A stretch of 64,000 nt of DNA, taken from Cohnella kolymensis (lineage in GTDB: Bacteria > Bacillota > Bacilli > Paenibacillales > Paenibacillaceae). Positions 18,952 through 28,240 of the stretch are shown piece after piece. Positions within the stretch are counted from its first letter, which is position 1, and each line of letters begins with the position of its first letter. The notes below the pieces were generated by a model. It saw only the letters and a program-made list of their open reading frames with translations, searched no databases and was not told the origin of the DNA. The translations under genes were made by a program, and so were the position numbers. The stretch lies in assembly GCF_000829465.1 (NCBI RefSeq), contig NZ_JXAL01000001.1, positions 1 through 64,000 on the forward strand, given 5' to 3'.

Positions 18952-20055
18952 TCAGCGATTTGACTCTTGAACGCCCTCGATATCAAACATCAATTCCGTC
19001 CGGCTGCCTTCCGCATCGATCCAACTGTAATAAAGATAGGTGCTTTCAGGCGACCATGTCAAGTTCTCGATCGAGCCTTCACGCGCAGCGGAGTCAAATA
19101 ACAGGCTGTTATCTTCCGATTTGTAGATCTGTATCGTTGCCGTACCTTCTGAAGTTACCGCACGCCACTTACCGTCAGGCGATACGACGGACACGGCCGC
19201 ATCAGGGGCCCCCGAACCGAAAGCCATCTTGCCTTGATCGCCGTCTTCAGCCATGATGCCTGCCGACTGCGGCACTTCTTCAGAAGCACTGGCCGCGGGC
19301 GACCCGGACGAAGACGCTTCGCCGGATGCAGATGCGCTTCGATCGACATCCCCTCTGTTGGAAACCGGCGTGTCGGGATTAGCCGGCGGCTCACTCGTTG
19401 AAGCATTGAAGCTCGGTGTGGCCGCTGGCATTGTCTCGTTACCGGTAATTTTAACGTCGTTCGGCGCTTTCTCACCGGGATCCGATTCCCGCGGATCGGC
19501 GCGATCTGCGTGTTGGTCGTCCGCTCCTCCAGTCCCTTTACTTGCAGGTGCTTGCTGCTCAACCTTCAGCGTATTGGTATTGGATTCCTGAATCACGGAT
19601 TTCTCATTATTTTGTTTGTCAAGGCTGGGTCCCGCTTCGTTGGTACCGCTGCTGTTAGATCCGAACGGCCACTGATCGGGCTGTGTGAATATCAGCAAGC
19701 CCACAACGACGCCAAGCGCCACCACTGTGGACAATCTCCGCAATAAATCGCGGCCGGGCCGCAACGAACGCCTGCTCCGTAAAGGCGCGGCTTCCAAGAT
19801 TTCGTCAGCAGGAGCTGTGCGAATTTCAAGTTCATTCAACCGTTCCAATTCAGGCAGAATCGCATCGACCAGACTGTAGCGCGGCACGACTCGCGGCAGC
19901 TGCTCGAGCTCGCTTGACAATCTCTTCAATCTATCCAGCATAGCGGCACAATCCGGGCATTGTCCAACATGATCCATCATGAGCGACGTTTCCTGTTCAT
20001 CCAAATCGCCGTCAATGTAACGCTGCATGAGTTCCATCACCTCTTGGCACATCAT
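18952..20055 (-). CDS. Anti-sigma factor with zinc finger and secreted C-terminal domain
   Basis: 367-aa membrane protein predicted to sequester the ECF sigma factor encoded just upstream. The N-terminal zf-HC2 motif (HVGQCPDC at about 29-36) is the sigma-binding module. One transmembrane helix lies near 110-127 (LSTVVALGVVVGLLIFTQ). The extracytoplasmic part has a Ser/Pro/Gly-rich linker and a C-terminal domain (DGKWRAVTSEGTATIQIY, STYLYYSWID) resembling a small beta-propeller or WD-like sensor. Its ATG overlaps the sigma stop by four bases, so the two are translationally coupled. Confidence 0.88.
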   Translation of the reverse strand: MMCQEVMELMQRYIDGDLDEQETSLMMDHVGQCPDCAAMLDRLKRLSSELEQLPRVVPRYSLVDAILPELERLNELEIRTAPADEILEAAPLRSRRSLRPGRDLLRRLSTVVALGVVVGLLIFTQPDQWPFGSNSSGTNEAGPSLDKQNNEKSVIQESNTNTLKVEQQAPASKGTGGADDQHADRADPRESDPGEKAPNDVKITGNETMPAATPSFNASTSEPPANPDTPVSNRGDVDRSASASGEASSSGSPAASASEEVPQSAGIMAEDGDQGKMAFGSGAPDAAVSVVSPDGKWRAVTSEGTATIQIYKSEDNSLLFDSAAREGSIENLTWSPESTYLYYSWIDAEGSRTELMFDIEGVQESNR

Positions 20056-20600
20056 CCCCGGACACCACCTTTCTGATAATCATGGAGTAGTACTTGCAAT
20101 TGCTGCCTTGCTCTGAACAAATAAGATTTGACCGTATTCAACGGCAAATTCAGAGAGTCGGCAATCTCGTTGTATGAAAAATCCTGTAAATACCGAAGCA
20201 CAACGACGGTTCGGTGATGCTCAGGCAGTTTGCCGATCGCTTCGCGGATCTCCTCCGCCGCGTATGCCGAAAGAACCTCGGCCTCAACACTGTCCCCCGA
20301 TTCAAATACCATTTCATGCTCGTCAATCGATACGGACGGCCGTTTACGCCGAAATTTATCGATACATATGTTCGTTACGATCCGCTGAACCCAAGTTCGA
20401 AATTGTGCTTTTTCTTCATATGAGCCAATTTTCGTATATACGCGGATAAGCGCTTCCTGCGAGGCATCCAATGCATCCTGCTCATGATTCAACAAGTAAT
20501 AAGCAGTACGGTAAACCTGATGCTCTATTTCGCGGAGCAGCGTAACGAGTGCTTCTCGGTCGCCCGCTTGCGCGGCTTTGATCAGAGCCGGCTCCACCAC
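20052..20600 (-). CDS. ECF RNA polymerase sigma factor (SigW-like group)
   Basis: 182-aa group 4 sigma factor. Region 2: QEALIRVYTKIGSYEEKAQF, then RTWVQRIVTNICIDKFRRKR. Region 4: LPEHHRTVVVLRYLQDFSYNEIADSLNLPLNTVK in shorter visible blocks (LPEHHRTVVVLRY, SYNEIADSLNLPLNTVKS). The frame is open to 20657, but that stretch contains the promoter, and GGGGGGAGGAT serves the tandem GTG codons at 20600 and 20597. It is co-transcribed with its anti-sigma factor. The regulon is unknown, but envelope stress is typical. Confidence 0.93.
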   Translation of the reverse strand: MVEPALIKAAQAGDREALVTLLREIEHQVYRTAYYLLNHEQDALDASQEALIRVYTKIGSYEEKAQFRTWVQRIVTNICIDKFRRKRPSVSIDEHEMVFESGDSVEAEVLSAYAAEEIREAIGKLPEHHRTVVVLRYLQDFSYNEIADSLNLPLNTVKSYLFRARQQLQVLLHDYQKGGVRG

Positions 20601-20626
20601 AGAAGATCCTCCCCCCCTGCACCCTC

Positions 20627-20658
20627 TCAGACGCAAATGTCCGATAAAAGGTTGCAAC
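20627..20658 (-). promoter_or_regulatory. ECF-type promoter, probable autoregulation
   Basis: Minus-strand GCAACCTTTT (-35-like, near 20655-20646) and CGTCTGA (20633-20627), with a 17-base gap after AAC, resemble the AAC/CGTC pattern used by extracytoplasmic sigma factors. It sits 27 bases before the sigma gene start. Confidence 0.55.
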
Positions 20659-20745
20659 CCCTAAACCCATGAATTAAACACAATTTTTATAAGCTGTATA
20701 AGTCTAGCAATAATGTTACCATGAGCACAATCTTTTAAATAGAGT

Positions 20746-23337
20746 TTATTGCTGACCGGCGTTTGTAAAATGTTTGATGCGGCGCGACAGCTCTCCGTTC
20801 GGCGCAATCCGGTACTGTACCTCACCATGCACATCCGTGCGGAAAAGTGAGCTTCCGGAATCCGTAATTCTCTGCACCACTTCCGGAGCGGGATGACCGT
20901 AGAGGTTGTTGCGGCCGACGGAAATTACGGTTTCTGCCGGCTGCCAATACGCTAACCATGGGAATGATGTGGACGTTTTGCTTCCATGATGTGCCGCTTT
21001 CAGCACATCGGCGGCGGCGTGCAGCAACAACGGCGCATTTGAGCCCACAATTTCCTGCTCAGCAGCAGCACCGACATCCCCGGGCAGCAAAAAGCGGCGT
21101 CCATACACCGTCACTAATAAAACGATGCTGCGCTCGTTTTGTTCATTTATAAAGGGGATATCATCTGCTGCGCGAGCGTCAGCTGTCTGAGGGTACAATA
21201 TGCTGATGCTCGTCGTTCCGTCAACCGCCCATCTCATAGAGGAATCCACCGCAAAACACGGGATATTTTTGTTTAAAGCCAGTTGGAACAGTTCTTTGAC
21301 AGCGGAGGAATCTTTCAACGTCCCGTTAAACCATATTTTTCTGACGGGTATGTTTGCGATGACCGCTTTAGCCCCGCCGATATGATCGGCATCCAGGTGG
21401 GTCAACACGAGCGCATCCAATTCCCGGACTCCGCGCTGCAGCAGCAGCGGCACAATAAGTTTTCGGCCCGGCTCATAGGGATCCCGGCGCTCGCGCCACT
21501 CGTCTCCCGGCTTCCGGAAGCGGATGGCTCCGCCGCTGTCGATCAGAATATGCTTGCCTCCCCCGGTGCGGACCAAAATACTGTCAGCCTGACCGACGTC
21601 GAGAAACATGATTTTACCGGCTTCATCAAAGGCAGCGGGCCGTACGCCCCAGAGAAGCCACACCAGCATCAAAACCCCGGCTCCAATCGCATAAAATGTG
21701 ACCCCCTTTGACCTTAGCTTAGGCCTCAACATTGTCAAAGGGGCGGTGATGTCGCCGACAGCGGCTGCCGACCGGGATTCCGATTCTTTTTCACGCCACC
21801 ACTGTTCCTCTCTTTTTCTCGACAATCTGCAGTTCAATAGAACTATCATCAGTCCCATGACAAGATAAGCGCAAAAAACCCATGCCCATGAGGGCTGGGA
21901 CCATACGGTTCGCAATGCGCCGAAGCTGCTCAGCCAATCCACCAGATCAAATGTCCATCGGTTGCCCAAGGAAGCAAGCATCGCCGGAATTTTTCCCAAA
22001 GGAAGCCATACTGCGCCGAAGACAATGGAAGCCATGCCTAAAGGCATCACAATAAAACTGATGAACGGCACGAGAATCAAATTCGCGGGCAACGACAACA
22101 AGTGGACGGAGTGAAAATAATACACGGTCAGCGGGAAAGAGACGGCTTGAGCCGTAACGGCAACCGCGAGCGGTGCCTTCAGCCATTTCCATACGGGAAG
22201 CGATGCGGTCACGGCCGGAACAAACAGGATTAAACCGGCAGTTACGACAAATGACAGCTGAAAGCTGACGTCACCGATCAGGCGCGCATCCCAGATCAGC
22301 ATGAGCATAGCGGCAGCCGACAACAGATGAAACCCGTCTTTCAGGGCATTGCGCCGGGCTAACCAAAGTGCCAGCATAGCCATTAGGCAGGCGCGGACGG
22401 CTGATGGAGAGGCGCCTGTGAGCATCATATATACCGGCATGAGAGCAATCGCAATGGCCAATGAGCGCTCTCTGGTTACCCTGATCCAAGATAAAATTTT
22501 GAGAATCAGGAACACGACGACAGCGACATGCAGGCCTGAAATCGCCAAGACATGGGTCAGGCCGAGCCGTGAAAATTCATCGAACTGCTCCGGATTCAAG
22601 TCCGAACGTATACCGGCTACCAATCCTTTCATATAACCGGCGTCCCCTTCCGGGTATAACGCGTCCATCAGCTGCCCGATCCGGGAGCGAATGTCATCCA
22701 ACTTGCGTAGCGGTTTTACATATAAGGGAACCTGACCCGGATAACCGAGGCCGACGCTATCGGTTCCTTCAGCTTGCAGCTGCCAGTGAATGCCCCGCTT
22801 ATGCAAATAATCTCGGTAATCGAACGCGCCGAAATTTCCGGCTTGCCCGGGCTGCTCGAGCCGCCCTGTTACCTCTACCGTGTCTCCTCTCGCCCAGGCG
22901 GATGCCAGCTGTTGTTCCGCTTGCTGCCGAAGCTTGACCCGTAGCAGCACCTTTTCACGGATTTGCTGTTCCGCTGCGGCAGTGGACATTTTTATTGTGC
23001 GTCCCGTCAGTTCAAGCGTCACAAGATCTCCGTCCACTTCAACCGTCGAAGAAATATAGCCTGTCAGCACAGCGTCTGCAGATGAGATGTTATGCGGCAT
23101 GATGATCTGCGATGTATTGCCGTTGTCGACTGCCGTTCGCTGAGCTGCGGCACCCAGCAGTGCCAACGAGCAGCAGACTGTGATCAGCCATGTCGACTTA
23201 CCCGTAAGCGCAGCTGCGACGAAAATGAAGAGCAGGCCGGCCAACAGCAATACGGCTTCCTGCCCATGAGAAAGCGATACCGCAGCGGTGCCGGCCACCC
23301 AGGTGCAGGCGATTGCCACGAACGGCCTTCTTTCCAT
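20746..23337 (-). CDS. comEC: Competence protein ComEC (DNA uptake channel)
   Basis: 863-aa polytopic membrane protein that forms the channel and carries a nuclease-like domain for transforming DNA. N-terminal transmembrane helices are followed by an OB-like domain, the Competence domain (FDEFSRLGLTHVLAISGLHV, with the GLTHVLAISGLH signature) and further helices. The C-terminal metallo-beta-lactamase-like domain (LDVGQADSILVRT, LTHLDADHIGGAK, AAHHGSKTS) retains the metal ligands. Length and organisation match the family. AAAGGAG precedes the ATG. It is separated from comEB by a terminator. Confidence 0.95.
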   Translation of the reverse strand: MERRPFVAIACTWVAGTAAVSLSHGQEAVLLLAGLLFIFVAAALTGKSTWLITVCCSLALLGAAAQRTAVDNGNTSQIIMPHNISSADAVLTGYISSTVEVDGDLVTLELTGRTIKMSTAAAEQQIREKVLLRVKLRQQAEQQLASAWARGDTVEVTGRLEQPGQAGNFGAFDYRDYLHKRGIHWQLQAEGTDSVGLGYPGQVPLYVKPLRKLDDIRSRIGQLMDALYPEGDAGYMKGLVAGIRSDLNPEQFDEFSRLGLTHVLAISGLHVAVVVFLILKILSWIRVTRERSLAIAIALMPVYMMLTGASPSAVRACLMAMLALWLARRNALKDGFHLLSAAAMLMLIWDARLIGDVSFQLSFVVTAGLILFVPAVTASLPVWKWLKAPLAVAVTAQAVSFPLTVYYFHSVHLLSLPANLILVPFISFIVMPLGMASIVFGAVWLPLGKIPAMLASLGNRWTFDLVDWLSSFGALRTVWSQPSWAWVFCAYLVMGLMIVLLNCRLSRKREEQWWREKESESRSAAAVGDITAPLTMLRPKLRSKGVTFYAIGAGVLMLVWLLWGVRPAAFDEAGKIMFLDVGQADSILVRTGGGKHILIDSGGAIRFRKPGDEWRERRDPYEPGRKLIVPLLLQRGVRELDALVLTHLDADHIGGAKAVIANIPVRKIWFNGTLKDSSAVKELFQLALNKNIPCFAVDSSMRWAVDGTTSISILYPQTADARAADDIPFINEQNERSIVLLVTVYGRRFLLPGDVGAAAEQEIVGSNAPLLLHAAADVLKAAHHGSKTSTSFPWLAYWQPAETVISVGRNNLYGHPAPEVVQRITDSGSSLFRTDVHGEVQYRIAPNGELSRRIKHFTNAGQQ

Positions 23338-23361
23338 TCGCCCCGCTCCTTTCTCCGAAAA

Positions 23362-23402
23362 TGAAAAAAGAACCCCTTCACCTTGTCGGTGAAGAGGTTC
23401 CT
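23362..23402 (-). terminator. Terminator between comEB and comEC
   Basis: GAACC-TCTTCACC pairs with GGTGAAGGGGTTC around a short loop, followed by TTTTTTC on the minus strand. It implies comEC can be transcribed separately from comEB. Confidence 0.8.
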
Positions 23403-23421
23403 CCTCTTCAGGCTGTTCGCT

Positions 23422-23934
23422 CTATGCGCCGTCCTGCACTTGCGTGTCCGCAGGAGCTGTGTAGGGCTCAATTTTCTTAAATCGGATTCCTCTTTGCTTC
23501 ATCAGTGTTGTTACTTTTTCATGATCCTTCGGGTAATCTCGATGATATACGATTTCCACGATGCCGCTGTTCGCGAGCATATTGGCGCACGTCCAGCAAG
23601 GTTCGTCGGTTACGTAAACGACTGAGCCCTCACGGTCAACGCGGTCCGTGAACAACAGCAGATTCTGCTCGGCATGTATCGTTCGGATGCACCGTTGCTT
23701 CTTCACCATCCCGCCGTTGTCCGTTGAGGACGGCACCAGCTCTTCCACAATCAGACATCCGTCCTCGGAGCAGTCGGGCGTTCCCATCGGCGCGCCGTTA
23801 TAGGCGGTTCCAAGTAGTTTTTTTCCCTGCACGAGTACAGTACCGACATGCCGCCGCGGACAGCGGGACCTTGTAGAAACCATATAGGCGATGTCCATAA
23901 AGTACGTGTCCCAATCTTTCCGCAAAGATGACAT
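23422..23934 (-). CDS. comEB: ComEB, dCMP/deoxycytidylate deaminase family
   Basis: 170-aa zinc-dependent deaminase that converts dCMP to dUMP. The motifs IHAEQNLL (zinc His and proton-shuttling Glu) and EPCWTCANML (two zinc Cys) are present, and the N-terminal RCPRRHVGTVLV and YNGAPMGTPDC segments fit dCMP deaminases. Encoded in the late-competence region between metY and comEC, although ComEB is not required for DNA uptake itself. Confidence 0.93.
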   Translation of the reverse strand: MSSLRKDWDTYFMDIAYMVSTRSRCPRRHVGTVLVQGKKLLGTAYNGAPMGTPDCSEDGCLIVEELVPSSTDNGGMVKKQRCIRTIHAEQNLLLFTDRVDREGSVVYVTDEPCWTCANMLANSGIVEIVYHRDYPKDHEKVTTLMKQRGIRFKKIEPYTAPADTQVQDGA

Positions 23935-23959
23935 CCTCTGTACCCCCGAATTCGATGAC

Positions 23960-25252
<1,293 letters not shown>

Positions 25253-25332
25253 TCAATAACCTCCCAATGATCCAGATTTATGAAACTCCTTCTTATTCTC
25301 TCATAGTTGTTGGAAATAAAAAAGTAATCTCA

Positions 25333-25806
25333 TTAACGATCGGTTTGACTTCCGACGGTTACGTGCGGTTCTATTTTCTCCAGCATTTTAGGGCCGATGC
25401 CTTTTACTTCGAGGAGCTGTTTCACAGATTTGAATGCTCCATTCTGCTCGCGGAAGGCTATGATTGCCTTGGCTTTGGACGCGCCTATACCCGGCAAGTC
25501 TTCCAATTGTGACTGCCTCGCTGTGTTGAGATCGAGCAATGTGCTCGCAGGAAACGGCATATGGGAGTCGGCTGCGGGATTGACCGGTTGGGTTGCCTGT
25601 GTGGTTGCTGGTGAAGTGTCGGGCCGTTGTGACGAAGCTGATGGCTGTTCAGACGGTGATGCGGTAATCGCCTTTTCTATACGTTTGTTGACAGGTTCCC
25701 AGCCGGGCACATCTTGATCAGAATCAGAAAAAAATATTGAGTAAGCGAGCAGAGCCGCTCCAATAGTGAGCAAGCCCGCTGCGAATACGGCTTTAGCGTT
25801 CGGCAT
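25333..25806 (-). CDS. comEA: Competence protein ComEA, short form without SLBB domain
   Basis: 157-aa membrane-anchored DNA-binding protein of the transformation machinery. An N-terminal transmembrane helix (AVFAAGLLTIGAALLAYSIF) is followed by a Ser/Pro/Gln-rich linker and a C-terminal helix-hairpin-helix pair (LEDLPGIGASKAKAIIAF, LLEVKGIGPKMLEKI). Bacillus ComEA (about 205 aa) also has an SLBB domain before the helix-hairpin-helix; here there is only linker. GGGAGGG is spaced for the ATG at 25806 rather than the upstream TTG at 25830. It is divergent from comER. Confidence 0.92.
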   Translation of the reverse strand: MPNAKAVFAAGLLTIGAALLAYSIFFSDSDQDVPGWEPVNKRIEKAITASPSEQPSASSQRPDTSPATTQATQPVNPAADSHMPFPASTLLDLNTARQSQLEDLPGIGASKAKAIIAFREQNGAFKSVKQLLEVKGIGPKMLEKIEPHVTVGSQTDR

Positions 25807-25915
25807 GAGCCGTCCCTCCCTTTTATTCAATGCATATCATATAAAAGCGTCATTTCGGCCAAACCGTTGTTCATACAATGGGATGAATGATTCCGTGCGG
25901 AGGAGGGATGAAAGG

Positions 25916-26748
25916 ATGAGATTCTGTTTCATCGGTGCGGGCAGCATGGGGAGCGTGTTAATAGGGGCGTTCATTCGCGCCGGCGCTATTCAGGCGGAAC
26001 AAATTGCCGTCAGCTCCCGCACCCCCTCCAAAAGTGTCTCTCTTGCAGATCGATATCCGGGCCTGATCGTCTCCGCTTCCAACAAACATGCGGTGCTTGG
26101 GGCGGATTACGTGTTTTTGTGCGTAAAGCCGTTAGATTTCCGCGCCGTATTGGACGATATTTCCGCAGTACTGAGCCCGGAGCAAACCGTTATTTCCATC
26201 ACCAGTCCCGTGACCATTTGTCAGCTTGAAGAACGTATACCCTGCAAAGTGACTAAAATAGTTCCCAGTGTAGTGAATGCCGTAGGAGCGGCGCATCGCT
26301 GTTCATGTGGGGAACGCGTTTGACGGCTGAGGATAAGGAAGCTTTGCTGCAGCTTTTCTCTACGATCAGCAGGCCGGTTGAAATCCAGGAGGAAGAAGTG
26401 CGCGCCGCGTCGGATTTGTCCAGCTGCGGACCCGCTTTCCTCGCTTATCTATTGGAACAGTTCATAGAAGCTGCAGTGTTGGAAGCAGGGATGGATCGGC
26501 AAACCGCGACCATTCTGGCTTGTGAAATGATGCTCGGCACCGCCCGGCTGCTGCTTGAGTATCCTTGCACCCCGAGCGAGCTTCAGTCCCGAGTCTCCGT
26601 GCCCGGCGGCATCACCGCCGCTGCTTTGGATGTACTCCGCAAATCGACGAGAGGCGCATTCCACCAAGTACTGCACACCACCCATGCCAAGTACGCCGAA
26701 GACCTGGAACGAGTAGACTCCTCCCTGTTCCCAAGGGAGCGGACTTAA
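25916..26748 (+). CDS. comER: ComER, ProC-like late competence protein, frameshifted near 26290
   Basis: NAD(P)-binding protein of the pyrroline-5-carboxylate reductase family. The N-terminal Rossmann motif is FIGAGSMGSVLIGAF, and the next domain continues to VPSVVNAVGA. The frame then breaks, and the second frame resumes with SLFMWGTRLTAEDKEAL and the ProC-type C-terminal domain (SSCGPAFLAYLLEQFIEAA, VPGGITAAALDVL). Restoring one G in GGAGCGGCGCA (26287-26297) joins the halves as GAGASLFMWG. Divergent from comEA and upstream of the repeat island. Confidence 0.88.
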
Positions 26749-26756
26749 GGCGGTGC

Positions 26757-27160
26757 TGCATGTAAGGCCGGCAATCGGCCTTACAATGTGCTTGATTGCG
26801 TATGCTGCAACCTGCATTGTTGGTCGTCGGCCTTACACGAAGTATCTGTGTACAAGCTAGCATGTGTAAGTCCGGTGGCCGGCCTTAGACTAGACGGTCA
26901 ACATTTGTACATCTTGCCCCCTGTAAGTCCGGTGGCCAGCCTTAGACGATATACATTTGTACATGTTGTCACCTGTAAGTCCGGTGGCCGGACTTACACC
27001 ATATTCGTCTGTACGTATTGCCACCTGTAAGTCCGGTTGCCAGCCTTAGGAGGTCTACCTCGCTACATGTTGCCACCTGTAAGTCCGGTTGGCGGACTTA
27101 CACGATATTCCTCTGTACGTGTTGCCACTTGTAAGTCCGGTTGCCAGCCTTAAACTCTCC
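26757..27160. repeat. 52-bp tandem hairpin array (six good copies plus two diverged)
   Basis: TGTAAGTCCGG begins at 26865, 26922, 26974, 27026, 27078 and 27130, with spacing of 57, then 52 four times. Each unit contains a GTAAGTCCGG(T)...CCGGACTTAC or CCAGCCTTA hairpin, then a GTAC-containing tail ending in TTGCCACCT. Two diverged versions (GTAAGGCCGGCAATCGGCCTTAC) lie at 26761-26842. It fills the gap between comER and the nuclease-like gene. The hairpin core resembles that of the 16.2 kb array. Confidence 0.92.
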
Positions 27161-27182
27161 CAAGTCACAGTCAACCGCACAC

Positions 27183-27841
27183 TCACAAAAAGTAATCACG
27201 TGCTTTAGGCAAAAGTTCAAACTCATGGTGTCGTTGAACTCCAGTACCGAGAGGTTTAACTAATTTCTTTTCCATCAGATTGCGAAGGACAGTTCGAGAG
27301 CATGCCTTCCACACTGCAGACAGTAACGAACATCTTCCAATTTTATAGGACGGTTGAGGCGAAGACCGTATCGAATCACCTCCCTCTCTAACACGGACAG
27401 TTCTTCGAATGCCAAGCCGGGGCTGGTGGAGAAGCGTCCGAGCAGTTCATAGAAGGCACGACGGGCGGCCTCGGCACGTTTCTCCTGTTCGTCCCGGGAG
27501 AACGGGATGTACTTGTACCCTTGCATTGCGATCGTACGAATGCGCATTTGCTCGAAGGTGAATCTGTCCCGTGTAATCATCTCGGCATGAGGAACAAATC
27601 CGTTGCTCTCGAAAGCAATACGCACAGGCTCATAAACGGCATCGACATAAATTTTAACTCCGGTGGTGCTCACCATTTCCTGCTCCATGGTAATGCCGTC
27701 GAATGATTTCAACACCGGCCATATGACAACTTCCAACATCTGCTTTTCACCTGTCAAATCCTTGTGCAGCCGTTCTAGCCTGGCTCCGGAAGCCGAGCGC
27801 CTCTGCTGATCCAGAAACTTCTCAAACTCTTGTTCGAACAT
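27183..27841 (-). CDS. Predicted nuclease-fold protein (DUF559/Vsr-like), probably frameshifted
   Basis: I do not recognise a named family. Residues 65-135 (IYVDAVYEPVRIAFESNG, then RDRFTFEQMRIRTIAMQGYK and YIPFSRDE) resemble the PD-(D/E)xK nuclease fold of DUF559/Vsr-like proteins. The first frame stops at 27275 after CLQCGRHALELSFAI. One missing base would extend it through MEKKLVKPLGTGVQRHHEFE to a stop at 27183, giving a Cys-containing C-terminal domain. The overlap TGATG means a coupled 30-aa gene is an alternative. The start at ATG 27841 follows GGGGTGGGAAT. It is flanked by repeats on both sides. Confidence 0.6.
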
Positions 27842-27902
27842 ATTCCCACCCCACACCATGAACTCCGTACGACTCGCCATCACTAATTTCTGCAACCATA
27901 TT

Positions 27903-28043
27903 AGTTACTCCCGCCATACTGCTACTCAATCCCAACATGACAGCACCATCGGAACTTTCGCACACTATTACCTCCATCCACCCAGTTACTCCCGCCATAC
28001 CACTGATCAATCCCAACATGACAGCATCATACAAACTTTCGCA
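27903..28043. repeat. 81-bp direct duplication
   Basis: AGTTACTCCCGCCATAC...CCCAACATGACAGCA...CTTTCGCAC occurs at 27903 and again at 27984, an 81-bp offset with moderate divergence. It lies in the 27842-28210 gap, which otherwise holds the leuS terminator and the leuS 3' repeats. Confidence 0.8.
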
Positions 28044-28065
28044 CCACTACCATCACCCCTACCTA

Positions 28066-28112
28066 AAAACAAAACACGCCGTCCGCTCCATGATGGAGAC
28101 AAACGGCGTGTG
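28066..28112 (-). terminator. leuS terminator
   Basis: ACACGCCGT (28074-28082) pairs with ACGGCGTGT (28103-28111). On the minus strand it is followed by TTTTGTTTTT. It lies about 100 bases beyond the leuS stop because of the inserted repeats. Confidence 0.85.
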
Positions 28113-28120
28113 CTTCACGC

Positions 28121-28240
28121 GATGAGGTTAGTTCGAATCAATGTTGACGCGCCTACCTTCAGATAATGTTAGTTCGCAACAATGTTCACGAGCTAACCTT
28201 ACTGATAATGTTAGTTGGCTACGATGTTGACGAGCTTACC
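28121..28240. repeat. About 42-bp unit repeated three times over the leuS stop codon
   Basis: The last codons of leuS, its stop and 14 downstream bases (28199-28240) recur at about 28158-28198 and, shorter and more diverged, at 28121-28157. Each copy carries a version of GTTAGTT, the complement of AACTAAC including the TAA stop. The copies downstream of the true stop are non-coding. Confidence 0.88.

Noticed and set aside
27822-28034. A 70-codon minus-strand frame containing a 27-residue repeat
   Set aside because: The repeat comes from the 81-bp duplication, it starts at TTG without a binding site, and it overlaps the nuclease-like gene start.
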